Source: Mycobacterium florentinum | Lineage (GTDB): Bacteria; Actinomycetota; Actinomycetes; Mycobacteriales; Mycobacteriaceae | Assembly (NCBI RefSeq): GCF_010730355.1 | Contig: NZ_AP022576.1 | Location: forward strand, 3,410,001-3,474,000 | DNA: 64,000 bases | Direction of reading: 5' to 3' | Shown: piece after piece, positions 52,121 to 61,366 of the stretch | Numbering within the stretch: position 1 is the first letter of the stretch | How the letters are laid out: every line of letters begins with the position of its first letter | Program-made: the position numbers and the translations under genes | The notes under the pieces: generated by a model | What the model saw: only the letters and a program-made list of their open reading frames with translations | Told to the model about the DNA's origin: nothing | Database searches by the model: none

Positions 52121-53089
52121 TTAGGCTCGGCGGCGGACGCCGCTGCGCTCCTCGAGGTCCACGACCGGCGGATGCCGCTGGGCTTCGCTGATCGCCGTGG
52201 TCTCCGCGGTGAGCTTGTTGCCGATCACCTGGATCTGCCGGGCGCTCAGCGGCGACAGCGGATGCACGCCAACCATCAGGGCGACGTGGCCGCGGTGGTC
52301 GAAAACCGGCGCGGCGACGGTCGCGACGGGTTGTTTGCGGCGACCGGGGTTGTCATCGGACAGAAAGCCGATGGTGGTGAACTCGACCAGCAGCTGGTCG
52401 AGAATGTGACGCACCGGAGTCGGCATCTCGTTGCTGTCCAGCGTGCCGACTACCTGGACGGCCTGGGCCAGCGCGGGCGTTGTCCAGTCGACGTCGAACC
52501 CGCGCTCGCGGGTGCGCGCCAGGACGTGTTCCAGGCGCTGGATCCGATCGGCATTGCTGCCCGTGCCGCGGCGTATCCACGCGCGCTGTTCTTCGTCGGT
52601 GTCCCAGGCGGCGAACGCGACGCCGAACGGCGGCGTGTACGGGATGCGATCGCCGGGTATTCCCGCGGGCTGGGTGGCGGGATCGTCCTCAAAAGCGGTG
52701 ACTACCAACGAATCGCCGAACCGCTCGACTACCGAGCCGGCGTAGCCGACCTCGCGGGAAAGTCGCACCGCCGCGGACCGTGCGGCGTGCGCCAACGGCC
52801 GGGCCGTGTCCATCCGCGCCGCCACCGGGGCCAGGGCCGGGCCCAGCGAGAAGGTCTTCGCGACGGGGTCCCGGCTCGCCCAGCCGCGATCGCACAGCGT
52901 CTTGAGGATCGCGTGCACCGTCCCCTGCGTCAGGTCGAGCTCGCGCACGATGTCGGAGAAGCGCATTCGCGTGTTTCCGGACCGCGCCAGCAACTCGACA
53001 ACGTCGAGTACCCGCGCGGTCGGCGCCGAGGTGGATCCGCGAATGGCTTGACTCCTTTGAGACCGGGTTCCTACAGTTATAGCGAACAT
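52121..53089 (-). CDS. IclR-family transcriptional regulator
   Basis: A 322-residue regulator. The winged helix (residues 24-90) includes VLDVVELLARSGNTRMRFSD and LTQGTVHAILKTLCDRGW; the C-terminal IclR ligand domain follows (YAGSVVERFGDSLVV, TPPFGVAFAAWD). It is divergent from the ADH-SnoaL-SDR operon across 43 bp and upstream of the MmgE/PrpD gene, so it probably controls both. Confidence 0.9.
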   Translation of the reverse strand: MFAITVGTRSQRSQAIRGSTSAPTARVLDVVELLARSGNTRMRFSDIVRELDLTQGTVHAILKTLCDRGWASRDPVAKTFSLGPALAPVAARMDTARPLAHAARSAAVRLSREVGYAGSVVERFGDSLVVTAFEDDPATQPAGIPGDRIPYTPPFGVAFAAWDTDEEQRAWIRRGTGSNADRIQRLEHVLARTRERGFDVDWTTPALAQAVQVVGTLDSNEMPTPVRHILDQLLVEFTTIGFLSDDNPGRRKQPVATVAAPVFDHRGHVALMVGVHPLSPLSARQIQVIGNKLTAETTAISEAQRHPPVVDLEERSGVRRRA

Positions 53090-53101
53090 TCGACAGAATT
53101 A

Positions 53102-53115
53102 CTCGATTATTCGAG
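53102..53115. promoter_or_regulatory. Candidate IclR operator
   Basis: CTCGA-TTAT-TCGAG is a short inverted repeat in the 43-bp gap between the IclR gene and the alcohol dehydrogenase gene, within an A/T-rich stretch that must also hold the promoters. A related ATTCGACAGAAT lies just left of it. Autorepression and control of the plus-strand operon from one site is the likely arrangement. Confidence 0.55.
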
Positions 53116-53132
53116 AAATTGAGGCAGACGCG

Positions 53133-54185
53133 TTGCGCGCTGTGGTTTTGAGAGACGGTCGGCTCACGGTCCGCGAGACAGCCGACCCCGAGCCCGGGAC
53201 GGGCGAGCTGCTGCTGCGCACGCTGAGCACCGCGATCTGCGCCTCGGACGTGCACTTCATGGACCACCCCGAACTCGCCATCGACGATCCGACCGGCCGT
53301 TCGTTGTACGACACGGATCGCGACATCGTGCTCGGTCACGAATTCGTCGGCGAGGTCATCGGACATGGACCCGGCTGCTCGGATCAGTTCGCCGTGGGCA
53401 CCCGGGTGACCTCGATCCCGATACGCCTGGTCGACGGCGGCGCGGGCGGAGTGCGGATCATCGGCCAGCACCCCGAGGCGCCGGGGAGTTTCGGTGAGCT
53501 GCTGGTGATTTCGGAGGCGGCGGCCAAAGCCGTCTCCGGTGACATTGCCAGCGACGCCGTCGCGTTGGTCGATGCCTTCGCGGTGGGCGAGTTCTATGTG
53601 AGGTCGGCCGATATCCAACCGGGCGAGATCGCCATCGTCATCGGCGCGGGGGCGATCGGCCTCTCGGCCGTTGCCGCCTTGGCGTCCCGCGGCATCGAAC
53701 CGATCATCGTGGCGGACTACAAGTCCGATCGGCGCGAGCTGGCCCGGGACCACTTCGGCGCGCACGTCGTCGTCGATCCCGCACAGAGATCGCCGTTCGA
53801 CGCATTCCGAGACGTCCGGGCCGACCGCGGATTGCCCGGCCCCGCCGTCGTATTCGAATGCGTCGGTGCCGCCGGTCTGATCCAGAACATCGTCGAATCC
53901 GCCGAAATGCTGACTCGCATCTACTGTGCGGGCGGCTGGTACACCGGGGACACCCTCGACATCACCACCGCGACCCGCCAAGGCGTCACAATCCAATTCG
54001 GCGGCGGACCGCACCCGCAGGACTGGTACGGGACGCTCGATGCCATCGCCTCGGGACAGCTCGATCCGCTCCCCAGTGTCGGCAAGGTCATCGGCCTCGA
54101 TGAGGTTCCCGACGCACTCGATCTCGCCCGGCGATCCGACGGGCCGCCGCGCATCGTGGTCCACCCGAACGGAGACATCGCATGA
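53133..54185 (+). CDS. Zinc-type alcohol dehydrogenase (MDR), no structural zinc site
   Basis: A 350-residue MDR. Catalytic zinc ligands are Cys36 (TAICASD) and His69-Glu70 (LGHEF); the four-cysteine structural zinc lobe is missing. The NAD(P) motif is GAGAIGLSAVAALA. TTG start following a GAGGCAG stretch. First gene of a three-gene operon, overlapping the SnoaL-like gene by 4 bp (ATGA). It probably oxidises a secondary alcohol or polyol-like substrate, but the neighbours do not define which. Confidence 0.88.
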   Translation: MRAVVLRDGRLTVRETADPEPGTGELLLRTLSTAICASDVHFMDHPELAIDDPTGRSLYDTDRDIVLGHEFVGEVIGHGPGCSDQFAVGTRVTSIPIRLVDGGAGGVRIIGQHPEAPGSFGELLVISEAAAKAVSGDIASDAVALVDAFAVGEFYVRSADIQPGEIAIVIGAGAIGLSAVAALASRGIEPIIVADYKSDRRELARDHFGAHVVVDPAQRSPFDAFRDVRADRGLPGPAVVFECVGAAGLIQNIVESAEMLTRIYCAGGWYTGDTLDITTATRQGVTIQFGGGPHPQDWYGTLDAIASGQLDPLPSVGKVIGLDEVPDALDLARRSDGPPRIVVHPNGDIA

Positions 54186-54592
54186 CCGAACAAGACGACC
54201 GTCAGGACATCTCCGATCTGCTGGTGCGCTACGCCACCGGAATCGACAGTCGCGACTGGCCCCTGTTCCGCACCGTGTTCACCGACGATTGCGAACTCGA
54301 CTACGGCGAAATCGGCACCTGGCATGGTGTGGACGAAGTCACCGACTTCATGGACAAGACGCACGCGATGGCGGGCCATACCCTGCACCGCTTGTCCAAT
54401 CAGGCCATCACCCTCGATGGCGACAAAGCCACCGCCCGAACCTACATCGACGCGGTAATCATGTTCGGCGACAACCAGTCCGGGGTCAACGCGTGGGGCT
54501 TCTACGACGACGTGATCGTCCGGACGCCGGACGGCTGGCGCATTGCGCGACGCCAGTTCACCCAGGTTCGCGTCGCGACGTTCGGCCAGTAA
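54182..54592 (+). CDS. SnoaL/NTF2-like protein
   Basis: A 136-residue SnoaL_4 type protein: RQDISDLLVRYATGIDSRDW, FTDDCELDYGEIGTWHG, HRLSNQAITLDGDKATARTY and DGWRIARRQFTQV. The motif set resembles mycobacterial proteins that act as small dehydratase/isomerase-type or ligand-binding partners in lipid or steroid pathways. Translationally coupled to the dehydrogenase upstream and 13 bp before the SDR. Confidence 0.83.
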   Translation: MTEQDDRQDISDLLVRYATGIDSRDWPLFRTVFTDDCELDYGEIGTWHGVDEVTDFMDKTHAMAGHTLHRLSNQAITLDGDKATARTYIDAVIMFGDNQSGVNAWGFYDDVIVRTPDGWRIARRQFTQVRVATFGQ

Positions 54593-54605
54593 GAGGAGCG
54601 AAAAC

Positions 54606-55424
54606 ATGACGTTCGCAACCAAGTACGGCCCGTGGGCGCTGGTGGCCGGCGCCTCCGACGGCTTAGGTGCTGCCTTCGCCACCGGACTCGCCGAGCGCGG
54701 CGTCAACGTCGTGCTGCTGTCCCGGCGGCAGTCCGTGCTCGATCAGGTTGCGGCCCAGATCGAATCACAGACTGGCACCCAAACCCGTACACTCGCTGTC
54801 GATCTCGCGCGACCGGACGCGGCAACCGTCATCGCCGAAGCCACCGGCGACCTGGAGATCGGCTTCCTGGTGTATTGCGCGGGCGCCGACCCGAATTACC
54901 AGCATTTTCTTGATACTTCGATCGAGACCGCCGAAGCGATGGTGCAGCGCAACTGCATGGTGCCGATGCAGCTATGCCACCACTTCGCCCCCGCAATGGT
55001 CGAGCGAGGCAACGGCGGCATCGTCATCTTCTCCTCCGGTGCCGCTTTGGCCGGAAGCCCCAACATGGTCGCGTACAGCGCCTCCAAGGCGTTCGACATG
55101 GTCTTCACCGAGGCGCTGTGGGCCGAGCTGCACGACAAGGGCGTCGACGTACTCGGTCTGATGCTGGGCAAGACCAACACACCCGCACTGCGCGAACTCG
55201 AATACAGCCGCGGCCAGATCGGTTCGCCCGACGAGGTACCGGCCGGCGCAATCTCGGTGGACGAAGTCATTGCCGAGGCGTTCGAGAACCTGACCAACGG
55301 GCCGACCTGGATGGCCGGCGACATGATGCGCGCCGGCGCACAAATGATCGCGTCCCTCACCCGGAATCAGGCGGTCGAACTGTTCACCCAGGCCGCGGCC
55401 GCGGCGATGGGGCCGGATCACTAA
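54606..55424 (+). CDS. Short-chain dehydrogenase, third gene of the IclR-linked operon
   Basis: A 272-residue SDR: VAGASDGLGAAFA, YCAGADP in place of NNAG, FSSGAALAGS and the active site YSASKAFDMVF. The ATG at 54606 follows GAGGAGCG; the 21 codons upstream in frame are the end of the SnoaL gene. It likely works with the upstream dehydrogenase on successive hydroxyl groups. Confidence 0.87.
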   Translation: MTFATKYGPWALVAGASDGLGAAFATGLAERGVNVVLLSRRQSVLDQVAAQIESQTGTQTRTLAVDLARPDAATVIAEATGDLEIGFLVYCAGADPNYQHFLDTSIETAEAMVQRNCMVPMQLCHHFAPAMVERGNGGIVIFSSGAALAGSPNMVAYSASKAFDMVFTEALWAELHDKGVDVLGLMLGKTNTPALRELEYSRGQIGSPDEVPAGAISVDEVIAEAFENLTNGPTWMAGDMMRAGAQMIASLTRNQAVELFTQAAAAAMGPDH

Positions 55425-55791
55425 CCGCCCGGCCGACGTCGGGGATCCGCCGGGCATCGGTCGGAGCCCCGGACTCCAGCTATGCGCCGCCGTGCATGTT
55501 GACGTGCCGCGGTTGCCTTGCCGACCCACCGGACGGGTGCCCGAACCGCTCCCCAGGCCGGCAGAGTCCCCGCAAGACCCCTAGATCGGTTTGCCACAAT
55601 CTGAAGTTAGTTGAGCCTAAATTTCGAGATTGAGTGCTCTGGCCAGCAAATATAGGAGCCTAAACGGCTTCGCTTGGCATAGTCATAACGTTGCTGGACA
55701 TGGCTGAAGCGGGTAGCTTTGGCGAGCAGGTCAAGCCACGGCCGCGAGCCAAGTAGCCATTCATGATCGGCACCCAGAGTGAAGGATGACG
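55425..55791. other. Intergenic region of about 365 bp upstream of the cation exchanger gene
   Basis: No convincing gene on the plus strand. The right half (from about 55590) is clearly less GC-rich than its surroundings and contains GAGCCTAAA twice, at 55613-55621 and 55666-55674 (53 bp apart). A minus-strand frame (55607-55873) gives a protein-like stretch HEWLLGSRPWLDLLAKATRF, but it overlaps the exchanger start and has no clear ribosome site; it could be a gene remnant. I see no known riboswitch here. Confidence 0.5.
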
Positions 55792-57093
55792 ATGCTCGCC
55801 ACTGACAGGGCCATCGCCTGGACTCCGACGGCGGCGTCACGCTGGCCGCGGCGCACCCTCTTGCGTTCGGCACTGATCACCGCGACGTTCATCGCGCCCG
55901 CGGTGATGGTCCGAGTCATGGGCCTGCATCCGGACCCGGTTGCCGCCCTGCTGATCTTCGGCGCCGCGGTCGTGTCGGCCAGCTTCCTGCTGGCGTGGGC
56001 CGCCGAGGCGGCGCAGATCGACGTTTCCGGCGGGCTCGCGATCGCGGTGCTCGCCCTGGTCGCGGTGCTGCCCGAATACGCGGTGGACCTCTACTACGCG
56101 TTCGTATCGGGCCATAACGCCGAGTACACGCAGTACGCGGCGGCCAACATGACCGGATCCAATCGACTGTTGATGGGCCTGGGATGGCCGGTCGTGGTGC
56201 TGGTCAGCGTCGTGGCCGCGCGGCGGGCCGGCGCCGGCAAGATCACCGGCTTGACGCTGGAGCCCGCCAATCGCGTCGAACTCGGGTTCCTGCTGATCGC
56301 CGGAGTGGTGGCGTTCGCGATACCGGGCGGCGGCGAAATCCACCTCGGACTGGGGTTGGCCCTGCTGGCCTGGTTCGGTTTCTACCTGTACAAGGTCAGC
56401 CACGGCGACGTCGAGGAGCCCGACCTGGTCGGTACCGCCGCCGCTCTGGGTGAACTATCGGACCGGACCCGCCGCATCGTCGTGGTCAGCCTGTTCACGG
56501 TGTCCGGAGCGGTAATCCTGCTGTGCGCCAAGCCATTTGCGGACAATCTGGTCGCGGCCGGTACCGAGCTGGGCATCGACCGGTTCCTGCTGGTGCAGTG
56601 GCTGGCGCCGTTGGCCTCGGAGGCGCCCGAGTTCATCATCGCGACCATCTTCGCCACCCGCGGCAAGGGCACCGCGGCCATCGCCACGCTGATCTCGTCC
56701 AAGGTCAACCAGTGGACGCTGCTGATCGGGTCGCTGCCGGTCGCCCACATGCTCGGTGGCGGCGGCTTATCCCTGGAGCTCGACTCCCGCCAGATCGAAG
56801 AAGTCCTGCTCACGGCCTGCCAAACCCTGATGGGTGTCGCGATGATCCTGGCGCTGCGCTTCCGCCGGGCGGCCGCCTGGACGCTGCTGGGATTGTTCGT
56901 CGTTCAGTTCCCGCTGACCTCGACCCCGGAGCGACTCATCCTGTGCGGCATCTACGCCGTGATCGCGATCGTCGCCCTAGTCGTCAACCGCCGCCACCTC
57001 GCGGCCACCCTGCAGGCACCGTTCGTCGGGACCGCGGTCCGGCACGCCGGCCATCCGCACCACCCGGTAGAGGAGTCGGCGCTCCCGAGGTAG
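55792..57093 (+). CDS. Cation/Ca2+ exchanger-like membrane protein (CaCA superfamily)
   Basis: A 433-residue protein with 10-12 membrane helices. The two inverted alpha repeats of the sodium/calcium exchanger family are visible: VLPEYAVDLYYAFVSGH with N-rich TGSNRLL in the first, and APLASEAPEFIIATIFATRGKG plus SSKVNQWTLLIGSLP in the second, with the acidic PE residues that bind cation. It probably exports a cation against H+ or Na+. The second ATG (55792) is preferred because GAAGG lies 6 nt upstream; the first ATG at 55786 abuts that site. Confidence 0.85.
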   Translation: MLATDRAIAWTPTAASRWPRRTLLRSALITATFIAPAVMVRVMGLHPDPVAALLIFGAAVVSASFLLAWAAEAAQIDVSGGLAIAVLALVAVLPEYAVDLYYAFVSGHNAEYTQYAAANMTGSNRLLMGLGWPVVVLVSVVAARRAGAGKITGLTLEPANRVELGFLLIAGVVAFAIPGGGEIHLGLGLALLAWFGFYLYKVSHGDVEEPDLVGTAAALGELSDRTRRIVVVSLFTVSGAVILLCAKPFADNLVAAGTELGIDRFLLVQWLAPLASEAPEFIIATIFATRGKGTAAIATLISSKVNQWTLLIGSLPVAHMLGGGGLSLELDSRQIEEVLLTACQTLMGVAMILALRFRRAAAWTLLGLFVVQFPLTSTPERLILCGIYAVIAIVALVVNRRHLAATLQAPFVGTAVRHAGHPHHPVEESALPR

Positions 57094-57172
57094 CGGGGTT
57101 TAGCAACGCGTCAATACCGCGCCTACGTCCGGCAAGCCGCCTATTCTTAACGACTGGGGTGGTACGGCCTGG

Positions 57173-58707
57173 ATGGGTGGTGCTCACGTGACGACGTCGA
57201 CAGTGGCGTGCCCGTCATGCGGCGCGGAATTACGTGCCACCGCCAAGTTCTGCGACGAGTGCGGTTCGCCAACCAAGACTCCGTACACGGCAGCGGAGTA
57301 CAAGCAGGTGACTGTGCTGTTCGCCGATGTCGTGCATTCAATGGACCTCGCTGCAGCGGTGGGTGCCGAACGACTGCGCGAGATCATGGGTGCGCTGGCG
57401 CCGAGCACTTCAAAGCCGCGGACGAGCTACACGCGGCCTTCGACTGGCACATGCGCGCGGGGACGTGGTTGACCCATCGCAATATCACTGCCGCACGGGC
57501 GAGTTGGCGGCATGCACGCGATGTCGCGGACCGACTACCCGACGGCGACAGTGACCGCACCGCCATGCGGATCGCGCCGCGAACACTGCTGTGCGCCAGC
57601 GCTTGGCTCGCCGGTGGCAGTGTGGCCGACATCGGGTTCGACGAATTACGTGATCTAGCGAGCGACGCCGGTGACAAGGTCTCACTCACCATGGGTATGG
57701 CGGGTTGGGTGTCGGCACTGGTAACCCACGCCCAGGTCGACGAAGCATCGCGGTTGGCGACCGAGCTCACCGGGCTGCTCGAGTCCATCGGAGACCCGAC
57801 GCTTGTTCTCGGGTTGCTTTACAGCCCCGTCGCAGCCAAATACATGCACGCCGAGATGACCGAAACCGAACGCCTTGCCCAACTGATGATCGACCTTGCC
57901 GATGGCGATGCCACCAAGGGCAATCTGATCATCGGCTCTCCACTGACGGGGGCGATTTTGCTGCGCGGCTGTGCGCGGAGCCTGCTTGGGAAATCCGGCT
58001 GGAGGGCCGACGTCGATCAGGCCGTGACGATGGTTCGTGCGTTCGACCCGACGTTGTTTGGAATGGCCCTGCTTTTCAAACACACCCTGATCACTGTCGG
58101 GGCATTGCTGCCGGACGTCTCGGCCGTTGACGAGACGTCCGAATTGATGGAAATTGCGGAGAGGTTCGGCGACAACCTCACGCTAGCCCGCGCCCAGTAT
58201 GTGCGGGGCATTGCGCTGACCACCTTCTTCGGGCCCGGCCGCGACGACGCTTACGCGCTCCTCGTATCGGCTCGGGAAGCCGCCAGACAGGAGCGCTTCA
58301 CGATGGTGGCAGGCGAATTGGTGAACCTCTATTTCGCCACGGAGTTGGCGCGTGCCGGCGATCTCGACGGCGCCATCGAAGGTTCGCGAACCGTCGTCGA
58401 GACCGAATACGACTGCGGCGACATGTTGTTGCGCGGCGTTTCCGTTTCGGTCCTCGTGGGTGGCCTATTAGGTAGGGGCCGTCCGGCGGACCTCGAAGAG
58501 GCGCAAGCTGCCATCGAACGATTAGCAGCTGTCCCGACCGAACCCGGATTCGTCGTAAACGAGCTGTGGCTGCTGCCGATGCGCGCCCGGGAGGCGCAAG
58601 CCCGCGGTGACGAATCGGCCTATCGCGACTATCGGGACCGCTATCGTGCGAGAGCGAATGCGCTTGGCTTCGAAGGACATATCGCCTGGGCGCAGGCAAT
58701 GGAATAG
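57173..58707 (+). pseudogene. Broken adenylate cyclase-ATPase-TPR regulator, large internal deletion
   Basis: The start encodes a zinc ribbon (CPSCGAELRATAKFCDECG) and the first 40 residues of a class III cyclase domain (YKQVTVLFADVVHSMDL, ERLREIMGAL). At about 57391-57400 the sequence jumps, in another frame, to the TPR-like C-terminal part of the same mycobacterial family (AEHFKAADELHAAFDWHMRA to NALGFEGHIAWAQAM at the end). Intact family members are about 1,000-1,100 residues, so roughly the rest of the cyclase, the whole AAA-type ATPase domain and the linker are missing. The 3' part (to 58707) is still a long open frame and might be expressed, but the original protein cannot be made. Confidence 0.85.
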
Positions 58708-58748
58708 CCCGGCGCTGCACACCATCGGCCGCCGTATACCGTCCAGGT

Positions 58749-59585
58749 ATGAATCGAGTGTCGGTGATCACAGGCGGCGCCGGTGGCATGGGTCTGGCCA
58801 CGGCCAAAATCGTCGGGCGCGACCACGCCCTAGTTCTCTGCGATGTCAGGCAGGAACGGCTGGACGACGCGGCCGCAACCCTGAAAGAGCTCGGGATGGA
58901 TCCCACCGTCGTCAACTGCGATGTGACCGATCGGGACGCGGTCACGGAGTTGTTCGACAACGCGAGCAACCTCGGGACACTGACCTCGGTCATCCACACC
59001 GCGGGGGTGAGCCCGAGTATGGGTTCCGCCGACTATGTGATGCGGACCAATGCGGTCGGCACCGTCAACGTCAACGAGGTGTTCTACGCGACCGCCGGCG
59101 AAGGTTCCGTGATCGTCAACGTGGCATCGATGGCGGCCCACATGTTGCCCGCGGAAATGATTCCGACGGCACGATTCCCGCTGGCGCTCGAGGACAGCGG
59201 TGCCTTCGCGGACGCGATGGTGGCCGTGTGCGACATCGCCCCGGAGGAGGCCCGCTCGGGTCTCGCGTACGCGTTGAGCAAGAGCTTCGTGAAGTGGTAC
59301 AGCCAGTCGCAGGCCGAGCGATTCAATGCGCGCGGATTGCGGATCGTCTCCGTTTCTCCGGGGTCCATCGACACCGAGATGGGCCGGCTCGAGGAGCAGG
59401 CCGGCGCCGGCGCGATGGTGGCCAACGCCGCGGTCCCGCGCTGGGGCAAGCCGGAGGAGATGGCCGAGCTGCTCGCCTTCTGTGCCAGTGACAAGGCGGG
59501 CTACCTCTCCGGCACCGACATCCTCAACGACGGCGGCGTGATCGCCTCGATGACCGAGCGGTCCAGGCTAGCCGAGGGCGGCTAG
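58749..59585 (+). CDS. Short-chain dehydrogenase
   Basis: A 278-residue SDR with TGGAGGMGLATA, a short HTAGVSP segment, NVASMAAH, and YALSKSFVKWYSQ as the active site, ending GTDILNDGGV. The insert PAEMIPTARFPLALEDSGAF between the serine and tyrosine motifs is typical of a mycobacterial SDR subgroup. It stands alone, overlapping the convergent SulP gene by 4 bp. Confidence 0.86.
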   Translation: MNRVSVITGGAGGMGLATAKIVGRDHALVLCDVRQERLDDAAATLKELGMDPTVVNCDVTDRDAVTELFDNASNLGTLTSVIHTAGVSPSMGSADYVMRTNAVGTVNVNEVFYATAGEGSVIVNVASMAAHMLPAEMIPTARFPLALEDSGAFADAMVAVCDIAPEEARSGLAYALSKSFVKWYSQSQAERFNARGLRIVSVSPGSIDTEMGRLEEQAGAGAMVANAAVPRWGKPEEMAELLAFCASDKAGYLSGTDILNDGGVIASMTERSRLAEGG

Positions 59586-61357
59586 ACCAGGTAGTAGAAG
59601 CTTGTGAGCTCGGGCGCGATCGGAGGCGGTTCCCTCAGGTTCAGGTCAGCCAGCTCGCTGTGGGCGTAGCGCACCGCCTTGAGCGTCGCCGAGAAATCCT
59701 CGTCCTCTTCGGGGAAGACATGCTCTGCGGCGAACCAACTTTGGAACCCGACATTGTTCAGCACCGCGAGGGTGTCGGGACGCACGCCGGCCAGTAGCAC
59801 GGTGACGCCGCGTGCGGTCTCTTCCCGCAGGAAGTGCTCGATGCGCTCGATGCATACGACGTCGGGGTGGCGCACCCGTTTGAGCCGCAACACCACGAAC
59901 TTGATGTCGTCATCCGCGATCCGCTTGCTGATCTCGGCCAGGTGGCGATCCAATTCCGGTGCGGCGCCGAAGAACAGCTCACCTTCCAAGTCATAGATGA
60001 CGACCAACGGGTCGGCATTTTCGCCTGAAATGCGCTCGCGTACAACGCGTTCGGGCGTGACTATGAGTTCCCGGGCCTTCAGCTTGGCGGCCCGCGGCAC
60101 GAACAACAGGATCGACAGCACCACACCGAGCAGGACCGATTTGTCGAGATCGACCGCCACACCGGTGAACGCGGTAACGATCACCAGGCCCGCGTCGTAG
60201 CGCGACGCCTTGACGGTGTAGATCAGGCGCTTGAAGTCGACCAGCCGCACCGCAGTGACCAACAGCAGGCCCGCGAGTGCCGGCTGCGGCACGTAGCGCA
60301 AGAGCGGAGCGAACAACAGCAGCGCGCCGGCAACCGTTGCGGCCGAGACGATCCCGGAGAATCGCGTTTTGGCCCCGGACTGAAAATTGATCGCCGACCG
60401 TGACAGCGAGCCCGAGCCAGGCAGGCTCTGGAAGAAGCCGCCGGCCAGGTTGGCGAGGCCTTCGGCCATGATCTGCCGGTTGTAGTCGATCTTCTGCTGG
60501 GTTTGGTACGCAATGGCTTTGGCGATCGACAACGCCTCGATGATGCCGACGAAGGCGATCGCCAGCGCGCCGGTGGAAAGGTGCGGCAGGAATTCGGTGT
60601 GGACTTCGGGGACATGCGCGCTGGGTAGGCTGCGCGGGATCTTGGCCGCCACGGACACCGCGGTATGGCCGCCGGCCCCCGGAATCGACCATCCCGCGAG
60701 GTAGGCGATCACCGAGGTGATGATCAGCACCGCAAGCATGTCGATCTGCGGCCAGCCGTACCGCCGCACCAGCTTGCGCAGGACAACCGCCAAAAGCACT
60801 GCCGCCGTGCTCAATACCACGGCGCGGTAGTTGACGTGATCGCCGTGCGACAGGGTCAGCCACACCCGGTGCAACACCTGCATGTGCCCGTTGCCCTTGT
60901 CGCGCACGCCCAGGGCATTGCCGAGCTGGCCGACGGCCAGCAGAAATGCGGCGGCCGCCATGAAACCGATGATGACCGACTCGGAAATGTAGCGGGTCAG
61001 GTTGCCCAGCTTGAACAAGCTGATCACGATCTGAAACACGCCGACCAGGACGGCCAGCAGGAACAGGCCTTCGAACAGTTGGGTGCTGTTCTCCGAATCG
61101 ATGAAGGCGAGCGCGGTGAACACCAGCAGCGATATGGCGCTGGTCGGCCCGTTGATCAGATGCGAGGACGACCCGAAAATCGAGGCGACGATCGTGACGA
61201 CGATCGCCGAGTACACCCCGAACCGGGGATCGACCCCGGCGATCAGCGCATAGGCCATCGCCTGCGGAAAGGAGATGGCGGCGACGGTCAGGCCGGCAAC
61301 GACGTCATGCCGGCCTTTCACCGAGTCATAGTTCAGCGCGAAACCCACCTTGGCCAC
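59582..61357 (-). CDS. SulP-family anion permease with STAS domain
   Basis: A 591-residue SLC26/SulP transporter. The N-terminal 430 residues hold about 12-14 helices with the family signature ISFPQAMAYALIAGVDPRFGVYS; the C-terminal STAS domain begins near VVIYDLEGELFFGAAPEL. The likely substrate is sulfate, given that the gene 9 bp upstream encodes a sulfate-binding-type protein. GTG start preceded by a GGAAAG stretch. Second gene of a two-gene operon. Confidence 0.9.
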   Translation of the reverse strand: MAKVGFALNYDSVKGRHDVVAGLTVAAISFPQAMAYALIAGVDPRFGVYSAIVVTIVASIFGSSSHLINGPTSAISLLVFTALAFIDSENSTQLFEGLFLLAVLVGVFQIVISLFKLGNLTRYISESVIIGFMAAAAFLLAVGQLGNALGVRDKGNGHMQVLHRVWLTLSHGDHVNYRAVVLSTAAVLLAVVLRKLVRRYGWPQIDMLAVLIITSVIAYLAGWSIPGAGGHTAVSVAAKIPRSLPSAHVPEVHTEFLPHLSTGALAIAFVGIIEALSIAKAIAYQTQQKIDYNRQIMAEGLANLAGGFFQSLPGSGSLSRSAINFQSGAKTRFSGIVSAATVAGALLLFAPLLRYVPQPALAGLLLVTAVRLVDFKRLIYTVKASRYDAGLVIVTAFTGVAVDLDKSVLLGVVLSILLFVPRAAKLKARELIVTPERVVRERISGENADPLVVIYDLEGELFFGAAPELDRHLAEISKRIADDDIKFVVLRLKRVRHPDVVCIERIEHFLREETARGVTVLLAGVRPDTLAVLNNVGFQSWFAAEHVFPEEDEDFSATLKAVRYAHSELADLNLREPPPIAPELTSFYYLV

Positions 61358-61366
61358 GTCTTTCCG

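Noticed and set aside
50660..53122. An 820-codon open frame on the plus strand across the PrpD and IclR genes
   Set aside because: It is antisense to two well-supported genes, has no domain pattern, and such long shadow frames are expected at this GC content.
55607..55873. An 88-codon minus-strand ORF upstream of the exchanger
   Set aside because: It runs through the exchanger start region, lacks a ribosome site and a recognisable domain; kept only as a possible remnant in the intergenic entry.
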